Positions 26,052-38,163 are shown, numbered from the stretch's first letter. The stretch is 64,000 nucleotides of DNA from Nonomuraea basaltis (GCF_005893125.1 NZ_VCJS01000039.1:1-64000); one strand, 5' to 3'. Numbers and translations: made by a program. The notes: generated from the letters alone by a model not told the origin.

Positions 26052-27355
26052 TGATCGTCAGTAACGTCAGGATTCTCGGCGGGGAGCTCGTCGACCTCCG
26101 GATCTCGGACGGGGTGATCATCGCGATCACTCCCGCCGGCCCCGAGGCGACCGCGGCCGGGGATGAGCTCGTGGTCGATGGCGGGGGCGCTGTCGCGCTG
26201 CCCGGGCTGGTCGACCTGCACACACACCTGCGCGAGCCCGGCCGCGAGGACGCCGAGACCGTGCAGACCGGTACGCAGTCCGCCGCGCGCGGCGGCTACA
26301 CCGCCGTGCACGCCATGGCCAACACCTCACCCGTCGCCGACACCGCCGGTGTGGTGGAGCAGGTGTGGCGGCTCGGTCGCGAGTTCGGGCACTGCGACGT
26401 CCACCCGGTCGGCGCCGTCACCGTCGGCCTGGAGGGCAGGCAGCTCGCCGAGCTGGGCGCGATGGCCGACTCGGCCGCCCGCGTGCGCGTCTTCTCCGAC
26501 GACGGCAGGTGCGTGGACGACGCGGTGCTGATGCGCCGCGCCCTGGAGTACGTCAAGGCGTTCGACGGCGTCATCGCCCAGCACGCCCAGGAGCCCCGGC
26601 TGACCGAGGGCGCCATGATGAACGAGGGCGTCGTCTCCGGCAGGCTCGGGCTGACCGGCTGGCCGGCGGTCGCCGAGGAGGCGATCATCGCCCGCGACTG
26701 CCTGCTGGCCGCCCACGTCGGCTCCAGGCTGCACGTCTGTCACGTCTCCACGGCCGGCTCGGTCGAGATCATCCGCTGGGCCAAGTCCAAGGGCTGGAAC
26801 GTCACCGCCGAGGTCACCCCGCACCACCTGCTCCTCACCGACGACCTGGTCGAGGATTCGCCGGTGGGCGCGTACAACCCGATCTACAAGGTCAACCCGC
26901 CGCTGCGCACCCGCGCCGACGTCGAGGCACTGCGCGCCGCGCTGGCCGACGGCACGATCGACATCGTCGCCACCGACCACGCGCCCCACCCGGTCGAGGA
27001 CAAGGAGACCGAGTGGTCGGCCGCGGCCATGGGCATGGTCGGCCTGGAGACCGCGCTCAACGTGGTCCAGGAGGCCATGGTCGAGACCGGGCTGCTGGAC
27101 TGGGCGGGCGTCGCCCAGCGCATGTCCGTCGTGCCCGCGCGTATCGGCCGCCTGGCCGGGCAGGGGCAGCCGCTGGAGCCGGGTGCTCCGGCCAACATCA
27201 CGCTGTACGACCCGTCCGTGCGCACCGAGGTGGACCCCTCCGCCTTCGCGTCGAAGAGCAGGAACACCCCCTACGAGGGAATGACGCTGCCCGGCAGGGT
27301 GGTGGCCACGTTCCTGCGCGGCAGGCCGACCGTACTCGAAGGGAAGCTGGTTTGA
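26048..27355 (+). CDS. pyrC: Dihydroorotase
   Basis: Closes carbamoyl aspartate to dihydroorotate. The 435-residue class I enzyme has LVDLHTHLREPGREDAET (metal ligands), RVRVFSDDGRCV, HAQEP, LHVCHVSTAGS and IVATDHAPH with the catalytic Asp. Note SDDG where many homologues have the lysine-bearing strand; the region was not modelled further. Tandem ATGs at 26048 and 26051 are both usable. The stop overlaps the carA TTG start (TTGA). Confidence 0.93.
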   Translation: MMIVSNVRILGGELVDLRISDGVIIAITPAGPEATAAGDELVVDGGGAVALPGLVDLHTHLREPGREDAETVQTGTQSAARGGYTAVHAMANTSPVADTAGVVEQVWRLGREFGHCDVHPVGAVTVGLEGRQLAELGAMADSAARVRVFSDDGRCVDDAVLMRRALEYVKAFDGVIAQHAQEPRLTEGAMMNEGVVSGRLGLTGWPAVAEEAIIARDCLLAAHVGSRLHVCHVSTAGSVEIIRWAKSKGWNVTAEVTPHHLLLTDDLVEDSPVGAYNPIYKVNPPLRTRADVEALRAALADGTIDIVATDHAPHPVEDKETEWSAAAMGMVGLETALNVVQEAMVETGLLDWAGVAQRMSVVPARIGRLAGQGQPLEPGAPANITLYDPSVRTEVDPSAFASKSRNTPYEGMTLPGRVVATFLRGRPTVLEGKLV

Positions 27356-28593
27356 ACGACAGCTCTGCTGACGTCGTCAAGAGCGTGCCGCGTAGCGGCT
27401 CCTCGTCTTTCGGGGGGTACCCGGGGGGCGGAGCCCCCCGAGGGGCGGTGCTCGTCCTGGAAGACGGCCGCGTCTTCCACGGATCCGCCTACGGCGCCGA
27501 AGGCGAGACGTTCGGCGAAATGGTCTTCAACACCGGCATGACCGGCTACCAGGAGACCCTCACGGATCCCTCCTACCACCGGCAGATCGTCGCCATGACG
27601 GCGCCGCACATCGGCAACACCGGCGTCAACGACGAGGACCCCGAGTCGGGGCGCGTCTGGGTGGCCGGCTACGTCGTGCGCGAGCCGTCCAGGGTCGTCT
27701 CCAACTGGCGGGCCAACCGCTCGCTGGACGACTATCTCAAGGAGCAAGGCGTCGTCGGCATCGCCATGCCCGGCACCCGCGCGCTCACCCGCCACCTGCG
27801 CGAGCGCGGCGCCATGCGCGCCGGCATCTTCACCGCGCCGGCCGAGCCGGTGGAGGAGCTCGTCGAGCGGGTACGTCAGTCGCCCCGCATGGAGGGCGCC
27901 GACCTGGCCGCCGAGGTGGCCACGGCCGAGCCGTACGTCGTCCCGGCCATCGGGGAGAAGCGTTTCACCGTCGCGGCCGTGGACCTGGGCATCAAGGGCA
28001 TGACGCCGCACCGGATGGCCGAACGCGGCTGCGAGGTGCACGTGCTGCCGGCGGACGCCACGTTCGAGCAGATCATGGCGGTCGAGCCCGACGGGGTGTT
28101 CCTGTCCAACGGGCCCGGCGACCCGGCCACCGTGGACGTCTCCGCCCTCCAGAAGGTCCTGGAGGCCAGGGTGCCGTTCTTCGGCATCTGCTTCGGCAAC
28201 CAGATCTTCGGCCGGGCCCTGGGCCTTTCCACGTACAAGCTGCGCTACGGGCACCGGGGGGTCAACCAGCCGGTCCAGGACGTGCGCACCGGCAAGGTGG
28301 AGATCTCGGCGCACAACCACGGGTTCGCGGTCGAGGCGCCGCTCGACGGGCCGTTCGAGACGCCCTACGGGCCGGCCGAGGTCAGCCACGTCAACCTCAA
28401 CGACCGCTGCGTGGAGGGCCTGCGCCTGCTCGACGGGCGGGCTTTCAGCGTCCAATACCATCCGGAAGCCGCTGCCGGGCCGCACGACGCCGCCTACCTC
28501 TTCGACGAGTTCTGTTCGGTGATGGCGGCCGTGCGGCACGACGCCGCGCAGCGCCCGATCAACCCGCGTTCGACGAGTTCTGTGAGGTCATGA
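27352..28593 (+). CDS. carA: Carbamoyl-phosphate synthase, small (glutaminase) subunit
   Basis: Releases ammonia from glutamine for CarB. The class I amidotransferase triad is visible: cysteine in FFGICFGNQIFG, then His-Pro-Glu in QYHPEA. From TTG 27352 (TTGA overlap with pyrC) the protein is 413 residues, but the first 31 are not CarA-like and are encoded partly by a GC palindrome. GTG 27448 (VLVLEDGRVFHG) is the alternative core start. The C-terminal tail after LFDEFCSVMAAV also looks extraneous and contains a 15-bp duplication. Confidence 0.93.
   Translation: MNDSSADVVKSVPRSGSSSFGGYPGGGAPRGAVLVLEDGRVFHGSAYGAEGETFGEMVFNTGMTGYQETLTDPSYHRQIVAMTAPHIGNTGVNDEDPESGRVWVAGYVVREPSRVVSNWRANRSLDDYLKEQGVVGIAMPGTRALTRHLRERGAMRAGIFTAPAEPVEELVERVRQSPRMEGADLAAEVATAEPYVVPAIGEKRFTVAAVDLGIKGMTPHRMAERGCEVHVLPADATFEQIMAVEPDGVFLSNGPGDPATVDVSALQKVLEARVPFFGICFGNQIFGRALGLSTYKLRYGHRGVNQPVQDVRTGKVEISAHNHGFAVEAPLDGPFETPYGPAEVSHVNLNDRCVEGLRLLDGRAFSVQYHPEAAAGPHDAAYLFDEFCSVMAAVRHDAAQRPINPRSTSSVRS
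27422..27440. repeat. GC palindrome inside the 5' end of carA
   Basis: CGGGGGGC-GGA-GCCCCCCG is an 8-bp perfect stem with a 3-base loop. It is translated in frame as Pro/Gly-rich residues ahead of the CarA core. It resembles the palindrome in thiG (5674-5693). Confidence 0.65.
28501..28583 (+). repeat. 15-bp direct repeat at the 3' end of carA
   Basis: TTCGACGAGTTCTGT occurs at 28501-28515, in frame as FDEFC, and again at 28569-28583, 68 bases later and out of frame. The second copy, in its own frame, continues as a plausible CarA-like ending (EVMS). This looks like a partial duplication that displaced the original stop. Confidence 0.6.
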
Positions 28594-28596
28594 GCC

Positions 28597-31884
<3,288 letters not shown>

Positions 31885-31921
31885 CCCGCACGGGAGGTGA
31901 AGACCCCTGGCCGGCACACCG

Positions 31922-32773
31922 GTGCAGGTGACGGGCACGGTGCTGACGACGCGCCGGGTCGACGCCTACCATGCGCTGACGGTGGTGGCGCCCGGCATAG
32001 CCGAGCGCTTCCGCCCCGGTCACTTCGTCTCCGTGGCCGTCGGAGGGGCCCACACGTCGATGGTGACGCGCCGGGCGTTCTCCGTCCACGACGTCAAGGC
32101 CGACTACGGCGGCACGGTCGAGCTGGTCTTCACCACCGGCGGCCGCGGCACGGCCTGGCTGGCCGAGCGGCGCGCCCGCGACACGCTCGACCTGGTCGGG
32201 CCGCTCGGCCGGCCCTTTCCGCTGCCGCGCGACCCCGCGCACTGCGTGCTGGTCGGCTCCGACTACGGCTCCGCCGTGCTGTTCCCGCTGGCCGACGCGC
32301 TGCTGGCGCGGGGCTGCCGGGTCGACTTCGTGCTGGGCGGAGCCGGGGCCGAGCGCGTCTTCGGCGCGATGCGGGCCCGCAGGATCGCCCAGACCACCAC
32401 GCTGACCACCGAGGACGGCTCGCTCGGCCTGCGCGGCAAGGTCACCGACGCGCTGCCCTCGGTGATCGCCGACACGCGGGCCGACGTCGTCTACGCCTGC
32501 GCGCCCATGGAGACCCTGCGGGCGGTGACGGCGGTGGCGATGGAGTTCGACATCCCGGTGCAGGTGGCGGTCGAGGAGCAGATGGTCTGCGGCATCGGCG
32601 TGTGCATGACGTGCGTGATCCCGGTCATCGGGGACGACGGGGCCACCAGGATGGTCCGGGCATGCGCCGAGGGGCCGGTGTTCCGAGGGGAGCGGGTGCG
32701 CTTCGAGGATGTGGGGACGATCCCGTTCGACGCGCTGGGCGCCCCTGGAGGCGGTGCACGACATGTCGGTTGA
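31922..32773 (+). CDS. pyrK: Dihydroorotate dehydrogenase electron-transfer subunit PyrK
   Basis: FAD and [2Fe-2S] protein that passes electrons from class 1B PyrD to NAD. An FAD/NAD ferredoxin-reductase fold (RPGHFVSVAVGG, RRAFSVHD, LVGSDYGSAVLFPLADALL) is followed by the cluster loop EEQMVCGIGVCMTCVIP and a fourth cysteine in VRACAEGPVF. GTG 31922 is the first standard start, but the good GGGAGGTGA at 31892-31900 sits 8 bases before an in-frame CTG at 31907, a possible true start. Confidence 0.9.
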   Translation: MQVTGTVLTTRRVDAYHALTVVAPGIAERFRPGHFVSVAVGGAHTSMVTRRAFSVHDVKADYGGTVELVFTTGGRGTAWLAERRARDTLDLVGPLGRPFPLPRDPAHCVLVGSDYGSAVLFPLADALLARGCRVDFVLGGAGAERVFGAMRARRIAQTTTLTTEDGSLGLRGKVTDALPSVIADTRADVVYACAPMETLRAVTAVAMEFDIPVQVAVEEQMVCGIGVCMTCVIPVIGDDGATRMVRACAEGPVFRGERVRFEDVGTIPFDALGAPGGGARHVG

Positions 32774-33740
32774 TATGCGGACTTTTCTGGCGCACGTGGA
32801 GCTGGCGAACCCGATCACCACGGCCGCCGGATGCGCCTCCTCCGGGCGGGAGCTGGCCCAGTTCTTCGACCTGCACCGGCTCGGTGCCCTCACCACCCGC
32901 TCCATCACCATGGCGCCGCGCGCCGGCCGCCCCACGCCGCGCATGGCCGAGACGCCCTCGGGCCTGCTCAACGCCGTGGGACTGCAGGGACCGGGCATCG
33001 ACGCGTTCCTGGAGCGCGAGCTGCCCTGGCTGGCCCAGAGGGGCATCAAGACCATCGTCTCCATCGGCGGGGGGACCGTCGCCGAATACTCGGAGCTGGC
33101 CCGCAGGCTCGCCGACGCGCCCGGGGTGACCGCGCTGGAGGTCAACCTCTCCTGCCCGAACATGGAGGACCGCGGCCGGGTCTTCGCCCGCGAGGGCAGC
33201 GCGGCCGCGGAGGTGATCGCCTCCGTGCGGTCCATCATGCGCTACGACGTGCCGGTCGTGGCCAAGCTCGCGCCCGACGTGGCCGACATCGTGGCCGTCG
33301 CGCGGGCCTGCGTGGACGCGGGCGCCGACGCGCTGTCCATGATCAACAATCCGCTGGGCATGGCCATCGACACCGAGGCGCTCCGGCCCTCGCTCGCCGC
33401 CGTGACCGGCGGGCTGTCGGGGCCCGCCATCCTGCCGCTCGCCGTACGGTGCGTCTGGCAGGTCCACGCCGCCCTGCCCGGGGTGCCGCTGATCGGCATG
33501 GGCGGGGTGATGACCGGCCAGGACGCCTTCCAGCTGGTCCTGGCGGGCGCCTGTGTGGTCGGTGTGGGCACCGCGCTGTTCCACGACCCGTACGCCTGCC
33601 TGCGCATCGAACGCGAGCTCGAGGACCTCCTGAGGGCCCGTGGCTTCCAGCGGCTCGCCGACGCCGTCGGCCTGGCCCACCGCCCGCCGGGGAGCGCCCC
33701 GCGGCACCTGCTGGTCGATTCCGAGGAGAGCGCCACTTGA
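32763..33740 (+). CDS. pyrD: Dihydroorotate dehydrogenase, class 1B catalytic subunit
   Basis: Oxidises dihydroorotate to orotate using FMN. The 325-residue protein has NPITTAAGCASSGREL, TPSGLLNAVGLQGPG, ALEVNLSCPN with the active-site cysteine, INNPLGMAID and LIGMGGVMTGQDAFQLVLAGA. The neighbouring pyrK supports class 1B. ATG 32763 overlaps the pyrK stop by 11 bases; ATG 32775 is an alternative. The gene ends in a duplicated segment that carries the pyrF starts. Confidence 0.94.
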   Translation: MSVDMRTFLAHVELANPITTAAGCASSGRELAQFFDLHRLGALTTRSITMAPRAGRPTPRMAETPSGLLNAVGLQGPGIDAFLERELPWLAQRGIKTIVSIGGGTVAEYSELARRLADAPGVTALEVNLSCPNMEDRGRVFAREGSAAAEVIASVRSIMRYDVPVVAKLAPDVADIVAVARACVDAGADALSMINNPLGMAIDTEALRPSLAAVTGGLSGPAILPLAVRCVWQVHAALPGVPLIGMGGVMTGQDAFQLVLAGACVVGVGTALFHDPYACLRIERELEDLLRARGFQRLADAVGLAHRPPGSAPRHLLVDSEESAT

Positions 33741-33780
33741 CTCTCGACAACCGAGGAGAGCACGACTTGACTCCCGCACC
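33721..33780 (+). repeat. 30-bp tandem duplication carrying two pyrF start signals
   Basis: Two copies of a 30-bp unit (CCGAGGAGAGC...ACTTGACTC) lie at 33721-33750 and 33751-33780. Each has a GAGGAG ribosome-binding site and a TTG start (33737 and 33767) in the same frame. The first TTG overlaps the pyrD stop (TTGA). Confidence 0.8.
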
Positions 33781-34459
33781 CATCGCCGTCGCTCTCGACG
33801 CTCCTGACCTGGAGACCGCCGCCCGGTGGGCGGCCCTGGTGACCCCCCACGTCAGCACCGTCAAGGTGGGCCTGGAGCTCTACCTCCGCTACGGTCCCGA
33901 CGTGATCGCCTCCGTGCGGGGTGCCAGCGGCGTGCAGGTGTTCCTCGACCTCAAGCTGCACGACATCCCGAACACCGTCGCCGGCGCCGCCAGAGCCGTC
34001 GCCCGCCTGCGGCCCGCGATCCTCACGGTGCACGCGGCCGGCGGGCACGCCATGATCCGGGCCGCCGTGGAGTCGGCGCCGCACACCAAGATCGCGGCGG
34101 TGACCATCCTGACCTCGCTCACGGAGGCCGATCTGGACCGCATCGGGCTCGCCGGACCCGCCGACGACGCGGTGCGCCGCCTGGCCGCCCTGTCCGTGGC
34201 TGCGGGCGCCACGGCGCTGGTGTGCTCGCCGAACGAGGTGTCGGCGGTGCGGGCGGAGGTGGGGGAGGGCATCACGCTCATCACGCCCGGCGTGCGGCCG
34301 ACGGGGGCCGCCACACAGGACCAGGTGCGGGTGGCCACGCCGGAGCAGGCGCTGGCGGACGGCGCCGACCTGCTGGTCATCGGCCGGCCCATCACCGGCT
34401 CCCCGGACCCCGGCGCGGCGGCGGCCGCCATCGCCGCTTCCCTCCGCCGCGCGTCGTAG
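33767..34459 (+). CDS. pyrF: Orotidine 5'-phosphate decarboxylase
   Basis: Final step to UMP. The catalytic loop is VFLDLKLHDIPNT (Asp-Lys-x-x-Asp), with IAVALDAPDLETA at the N-terminus, VTILTSLTEADL, LVCSPNEV, TPGVRP and VIGRPITGSPDP. TTG 33767 gives 230 residues; TTG 33737 in the first copy of the duplication would add 10. Last gene of the operon; pyrE (orotate phosphoribosyltransferase) is absent here and must be elsewhere. Confidence 0.94.
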   Translation: MTPAPIAVALDAPDLETAARWAALVTPHVSTVKVGLELYLRYGPDVIASVRGASGVQVFLDLKLHDIPNTVAGAARAVARLRPAILTVHAAGGHAMIRAAVESAPHTKIAAVTILTSLTEADLDRIGLAGPADDAVRRLAALSVAAGATALVCSPNEVSAVRAEVGEGITLITPGVRPTGAATQDQVRVATPEQALADGADLLVIGRPITGSPDPGAAAAAIAASLRRAS

Positions 34460-35017
34460 CGGCGCCGAGGTCTTCAGCCGCATCTCCCGGCGCGCCTGCG
34501 TCGCCGTGGCCATGCGTCTCGGTGGCCGTCCCGTCATGGCCGGTCGTGAAGGGTCACGTGGTGCTCGCCGTGACGAGCGCACGCTTGACCGACGCCGTGG
34601 GCGAATCGGTGCCCCGTCGCGTGGGCGCGTCCGGGTGGCCGGATCGGGTTGGATCATGCGGTCGTCGCGGCCCGCGCACAAGATCATACCTGGGCCCCGT
34701 GCAAGATCATAACGCATGTTCTCGCGGCTTCGCGCGCCTTGCTCGTTCGGGTTTCGGGCCAGGTGCGGGGCTGGTTTCGGTCATTGGGTGGTGACTGGAA
34801 TGTGATCATCGTTGCGTTTCGCGACATCGTCGCGTGCCGACGCGAGAACCGGGAAGTGAGGGCGATTTGATCAGCAGTGTGTGATTTTACGATTACGCAG
34901 AGCGATGAAGTGGATTTTGTGACCAGAGAAACCGCTCTTGACGTTGCTTAGGGGGCGATGACCAGCTAGTTTCCCTTCCCGTCCGAGTACATCGACAGAA
35001 ATTCGAGGTGACCCGGC
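34460..35017. other. Gene-free stretch between pyrF and mihF
   Basis: About 560 bases with no supported gene; the short frames have shadow-like composition. Two copies of CAAGATCATA lie 23 bp apart (34679 and 34702). The part from 34861 is relatively AT-rich, as expected for the mihF promoter region, but no convincing -35/-10 pair was found. Confidence 0.5.
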
Positions 35018-35341
35018 GTGGCTCTTCCTCCCCTGACCCCTGAGCAGCGCGCCGCAGCCCTGGAGAAGGCTGCAAAGGCCCGTAAAGAGCGTGCCGAGGT
35101 CAAGAACCGGCTCAAGCATGGCGCGGTTTCTCTGGCTGAGGTGCTCAAGGATGGGCAGACCGACGACGTCATCGGCAAGATGAAGGTGTCGGCTTTGTTG
35201 GAATCGCTCCCTGGCGTGGGCAAGGTCCGCGCCAAGCAGCTCATGGAGCGGCTTGCCATCGCCGAGTCCCGCCGCGTGCGGGGCCTCGGCGCGAACCAGA
35301 GGGCCTCCCTCGAGCGCGAGTTCGGTGGCAACGAGAGCTAA
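35018..35341 (+). CDS. mihF: Integration host factor, actinobacterial type (mIHF)
   Basis: 107-residue nucleoid protein, essential in mycobacteria and linked to sporulation in Streptomyces. The sequence PPLTPEQRAAALEKAAKARKE, VKNRLKHG, KVSALLESLPGVGKVRAKQ (helix-two turns-helix that binds DNA) and MERLAIAESRRVRGLGANQR is highly conserved. GTG 35018 follows a GAGGTGACC site. The gene order mihF-gmk-rpoZ-coaBC-metK-priA is standard for the phylum. Confidence 0.95.
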   Translation: MALPPLTPEQRAAALEKAAKARKERAEVKNRLKHGAVSLAEVLKDGQTDDVIGKMKVSALLESLPGVGKVRAKQLMERLAIAESRRVRGLGANQRASLEREFGGNES

Positions 35342-35385
35342 TCTCTGTTCCACACGAAAGCGCAGGTTCAACGGGGGGTAGGAAA

Positions 35386-36051
35386 GTGACCGAGAGGTCC
35401 TGGTCCGGCGATGTCAGTGCCCACGAGGCGCTCGGATCGGGGGCGGAGGTCGGATTCCTGCCCATGAGCGAGCGGCGGCTGACGGTCCTTTCAGGGCCGT
35501 CGGGCGTCGGCAAGTCCACGGTCGTCGCCGAGCTCCGGCGGGCACACCCCGAGGTGTGGCTGTCGGTCTCGGTGACCACCAGGAGGCCCCGGCCCGGCGA
35601 GGTGCACGGGGTCCACTACTTCTTCGCCGACGGCGAGGAGTTCGACCGGCTGGTGGAGGCCGGGGAGCTGCTCGAGTGGGCGGAGTTCGCGGGCAACCGC
35701 TATGGCACACCGCGCGAGCCCGTGCTGAAGAAGCTCGCCGAGGGTGTGCCCACCCTGCTCGAGATCGACCTCGAGGGCGCCAGGCAGGTCCGCAGGAGCA
35801 TGCCGGAGGCGCTGCTGGTGTTCCTGGCCCCGCCCACCTGGGAGGAGCTGGAGAAGCGGCTGCGCGGCCGCGGCACCGAGCCCGAGGACGTCATCGCGCG
35901 CCGCCTGGAGGCCGGGCGGATCGAGATGGCCGCCGAATCGGAGTTCGACCTGACGCTGGTCAACACGAGCGTCCAAGATGTGTGCCACCGGCTGATAGCC
36001 TTGATGACTGACCCTCAGGGGGTCACGACAACCACCAACCGAGAGGTCTGA
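35386..36051 (+). CDS. gmk: Guanylate kinase
   Basis: Phosphorylates GMP to GDP. The P-loop is LSGPSGVGKSTVV and the GMP site is SVSVTTRRPRPGEVHGVHYFF. GTG 35386 is preceded by GGGTAGGAAA and gives 221 residues, 26 more than the core start ATG 35464 (MSERRLTVLSG), which has no clear ribosome-binding site. The extra N-terminus is hydrophilic and of unknown role. Confidence 0.93.
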   Translation: MTERSWSGDVSAHEALGSGAEVGFLPMSERRLTVLSGPSGVGKSTVVAELRRAHPEVWLSVSVTTRRPRPGEVHGVHYFFADGEEFDRLVEAGELLEWAEFAGNRYGTPREPVLKKLAEGVPTLLEIDLEGARQVRRSMPEALLVFLAPPTWEELEKRLRGRGTEPEDVIARRLEAGRIEMAAESEFDLTLVNTSVQDVCHRLIALMTDPQGVTTTTNREV

Positions 36052-36056
36052 CCATC

Positions 36057-36326
36057 GTGCCAGGCACCACCGCGGCCACGGAGGGCATCACCAACCCGCC
36101 GATCGACGCCCTGCTCGACATCGTCGACAGCAAATACTCCCTGGTGATCATGGGTGCCAAGCGTGCCCGCCAGATCAACGCCTACTACTCCCAGCTCGGA
36201 GAGGGCCTGCTGGAATACGTCGGCCCGCTGGTCGAGACGCACGCCCAGGAGAAGCCGTTGTCCATCGCGCTGCGCGAGGTCGCCGACGGTCTGCTCAACG
36301 CCGAGCCCATCGAAGGCGCGGTCTGA
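36057..36326 (+). CDS. rpoZ: RNA polymerase omega subunit
   Basis: 89 residues. PPIDALLDIVDSKYSLVIM, AKRARQIN and KPLSIALREVADG are conserved in actinobacterial omega, which helps assemble the polymerase core. GTG 36057 has GAGAGG upstream, at the end of gmk. Confidence 0.94.
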   Translation: MPGTTAATEGITNPPIDALLDIVDSKYSLVIMGAKRARQINAYYSQLGEGLLEYVGPLVETHAQEKPLSIALREVADGLLNAEPIEGAV

Positions 36327-36334
36327 CCCCTTCG

Positions 36335-37645
36335 ATGAAGGTCGTGCTGGGCGTCAGCGGCGGCATCGCCGCGTACAAGGCTTGCGAGCTGCTGCGCCTG
36401 TTCACCGAGTCCGGGCACGAGGTGCGGGTCGTCCCGACCCGCGAGGCGCTCAAGTTCGTGGGCGAGCCCACCTGGGCCGCCCTGTCGGGCAACCCCGTGT
36501 CGGCTGAGGTGTGGGACGACGTTCACGAGGTGCCCCACGTGCGGATCGGCAAGCAGGCCGACCTCGTCGTGGTGGCGCCCGCGACCGCCGACGTGCTCGC
36601 CAAGGCGGCCCACGGGCTGGCCGGCGACCTGCTCACCAACACGCTGCTGACCGCCACGTGCCCGGTCGTGTTCGCGCCCGCGATGCACACCGAGATGTGG
36701 CAGCACCCCGCCACCCGCGCCAACGTCGCGACGCTGCGCGAGCGGGGCGCCGTCGTGATCGACCCGGCCGTGGGGCGGCTCACCGGCGCCGACACCGGCC
36801 CCGGGCGCCTGCCCGACCCTGCTGAGATCTTCCAGGTCTGCCTGCGCGTGCTGCGCGGCCGGCCGCGCGACCTGGCCGGGCGCAAGATCGTGGTGTCCGC
36901 GGGCGGCACCCGTGAGGCGATCGACCCGGTCCGCTACATCGGCAACCGTTCGTCCGGCCTGCAGGGATACGCGCTCGCCCGCACGGCGATCGGGCGCGGC
37001 GCCGAGGTGACCCTCGTGGCCGCGAACGTGGCGTTGCCCGATCCCGCCGGGGCCACGGTGGTGCGGGTGGAGTCCGCGGCCCAGCTTCGCGACGCGGTGC
37101 TCGCCGTCTCGGACGACGCCGACGTGGTCGTCATGGCCGCCGCCGTGGCCGACTTCCGGCCCGTGACGCTGAGCGAGGCGAAGATCAAGAAAACGGATGG
37201 CGAGCCTGAGCCCATCCGCCTGGCCAAGAACCCTGACATCCTCGCCGAGCTGGGCGAGCGCCGCCAGGCGCGGGGCGCCGGAGCGCCGCTCCCGCGGCCG
37301 GACACCGGCGTCCATGCCGGCCGGCGATCGGATGGCCGCTCAGGCGCCGGCGGCTCCCTGGACACCGCGCCCGACGCCGGCCGGAGGCGCGGGACGTACC
37401 CCGAGGTGATCGTCGGGTTCGCGGCCGAGACGCACGACGTGCTCGCCAACGGGCAGGCCAAGCTCGCGCGCAAGGGCTGCGACCTGCTGGTCGTCAACCA
37501 GGTGGGGGACGGCCTGGCTTTCGGCACGCCTGACAACGCGGCCACCGTGCTCGTCGCGGGCGGCGAGCCGGTCGAGGTGCCGTTCGGGCCCAAGGAGGAC
37601 ATCGCCGACGCCGTCTGGGACCTGGTCGCCGCGCGCCTCGCCTGA
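36335..37645 (+). CDS. coaBC: Bifunctional phosphopantothenoylcysteine decarboxylase/synthetase
   Basis: Two consecutive steps of coenzyme A synthesis. The CoaC half has GVSGGIAAYKACELLR, LVVVAPATADVLAK and the PAMHTEMW loop; the CoaB half starts GRKIVVSAGGTREAIDPVRYIGN and has ADVVVMAAAVADF and KIKKT. Between LAELGERR and VIVGFAAET lies an extra segment of about 40 residues, rich in Arg, Ala, Gly and Pro (bases about 37259-37402). It replaces a short loop in relatives. Confidence 0.93.
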   Translation: MKVVLGVSGGIAAYKACELLRLFTESGHEVRVVPTREALKFVGEPTWAALSGNPVSAEVWDDVHEVPHVRIGKQADLVVVAPATADVLAKAAHGLAGDLLTNTLLTATCPVVFAPAMHTEMWQHPATRANVATLRERGAVVIDPAVGRLTGADTGPGRLPDPAEIFQVCLRVLRGRPRDLAGRKIVVSAGGTREAIDPVRYIGNRSSGLQGYALARTAIGRGAEVTLVAANVALPDPAGATVVRVESAAQLRDAVLAVSDDADVVVMAAAVADFRPVTLSEAKIKKTDGEPEPIRLAKNPDILAELGERRQARGAGAPLPRPDTGVHAGRRSDGRSGAGGSLDTAPDAGRRRGTYPEVIVGFAAETHDVLANGQAKLARKGCDLLVVNQVGDGLAFGTPDNAATVLVAGGEPVEVPFGPKEDIADAVWDLVAARLA

Positions 37646-37800
37646 GCGGCCCGTGCGGGTGCGCGAACGGCCATGCAGGGGACGCGATCCCCGTACAACG
37701 CACGAGCGGCAGAACGCGCGAAAAGTGTAAGACCGATTACCCGATCACCTGTTGCGACACCCCCGCACGCCTGCGGATACTTGGGGCAAAGGGGGATGGA

Positions 37801-38163
37801 ATGCCGGTGGGTTCCGCTGTCAGAGACCGTTGCAGAACGTTACTTGCCGATCAAGGGGAGATCCACTACGTCTTCCCCGCCTTGTCCGCGGGGACGGTGG
37901 GGACGGGCCATTTCTTGATCGTCGTCACGGACGTGTCCATCTCGGTGCTGGCCACCAGGACGCTCAGGAGCGATCGGCCGGTCGCGGTGTTCGCGGAGTT
38001 CCCGCGGCACACCAGGCTCGGCCCCATCCTGCCTGGATCGATCATCGAGCTGGGCTCGATGGCGTTCGAGTTCGATGAGGAGTACGCCGCGGTGGTGTCG
38101 GCCGCCGACGCGGAGATCTTCGCGCCGGAGACCCTGCCTCCCGATCCCCTGCCCGACCTGTGA
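37801..38163 (+). CDS. Conserved-looking small protein, unknown function
   Basis: 120 residues from ATG 37801, with a strong AAAGGGGGA upstream. The sequence alternates hydrophobic strands (HFLIVVTDVSISVLATR, PVAVFAEFPRHTRLG, IIELGSMAFEFDEEYAAVV), suggesting a small beta-rich fold. It sits between coaBC and metK in a conserved core block. No family recognised; good codon structure and ribosome-binding site argue it is real. Confidence 0.75.
   Translation: MPVGSAVRDRCRTLLADQGEIHYVFPALSAGTVGTGHFLIVVTDVSISVLATRTLRSDRPVAVFAEFPRHTRLGPILPGSIIELGSMAFEFDEEYAAVVSAADAEIFAPETLPPDPLPDL

Noticed and set aside
34506..34870. Small ORFs between pyrF and mihF
   Set aside because: Arg/Gly-rich, no ribosome-binding sites, overlapping frames on both strands; no support for a gene.
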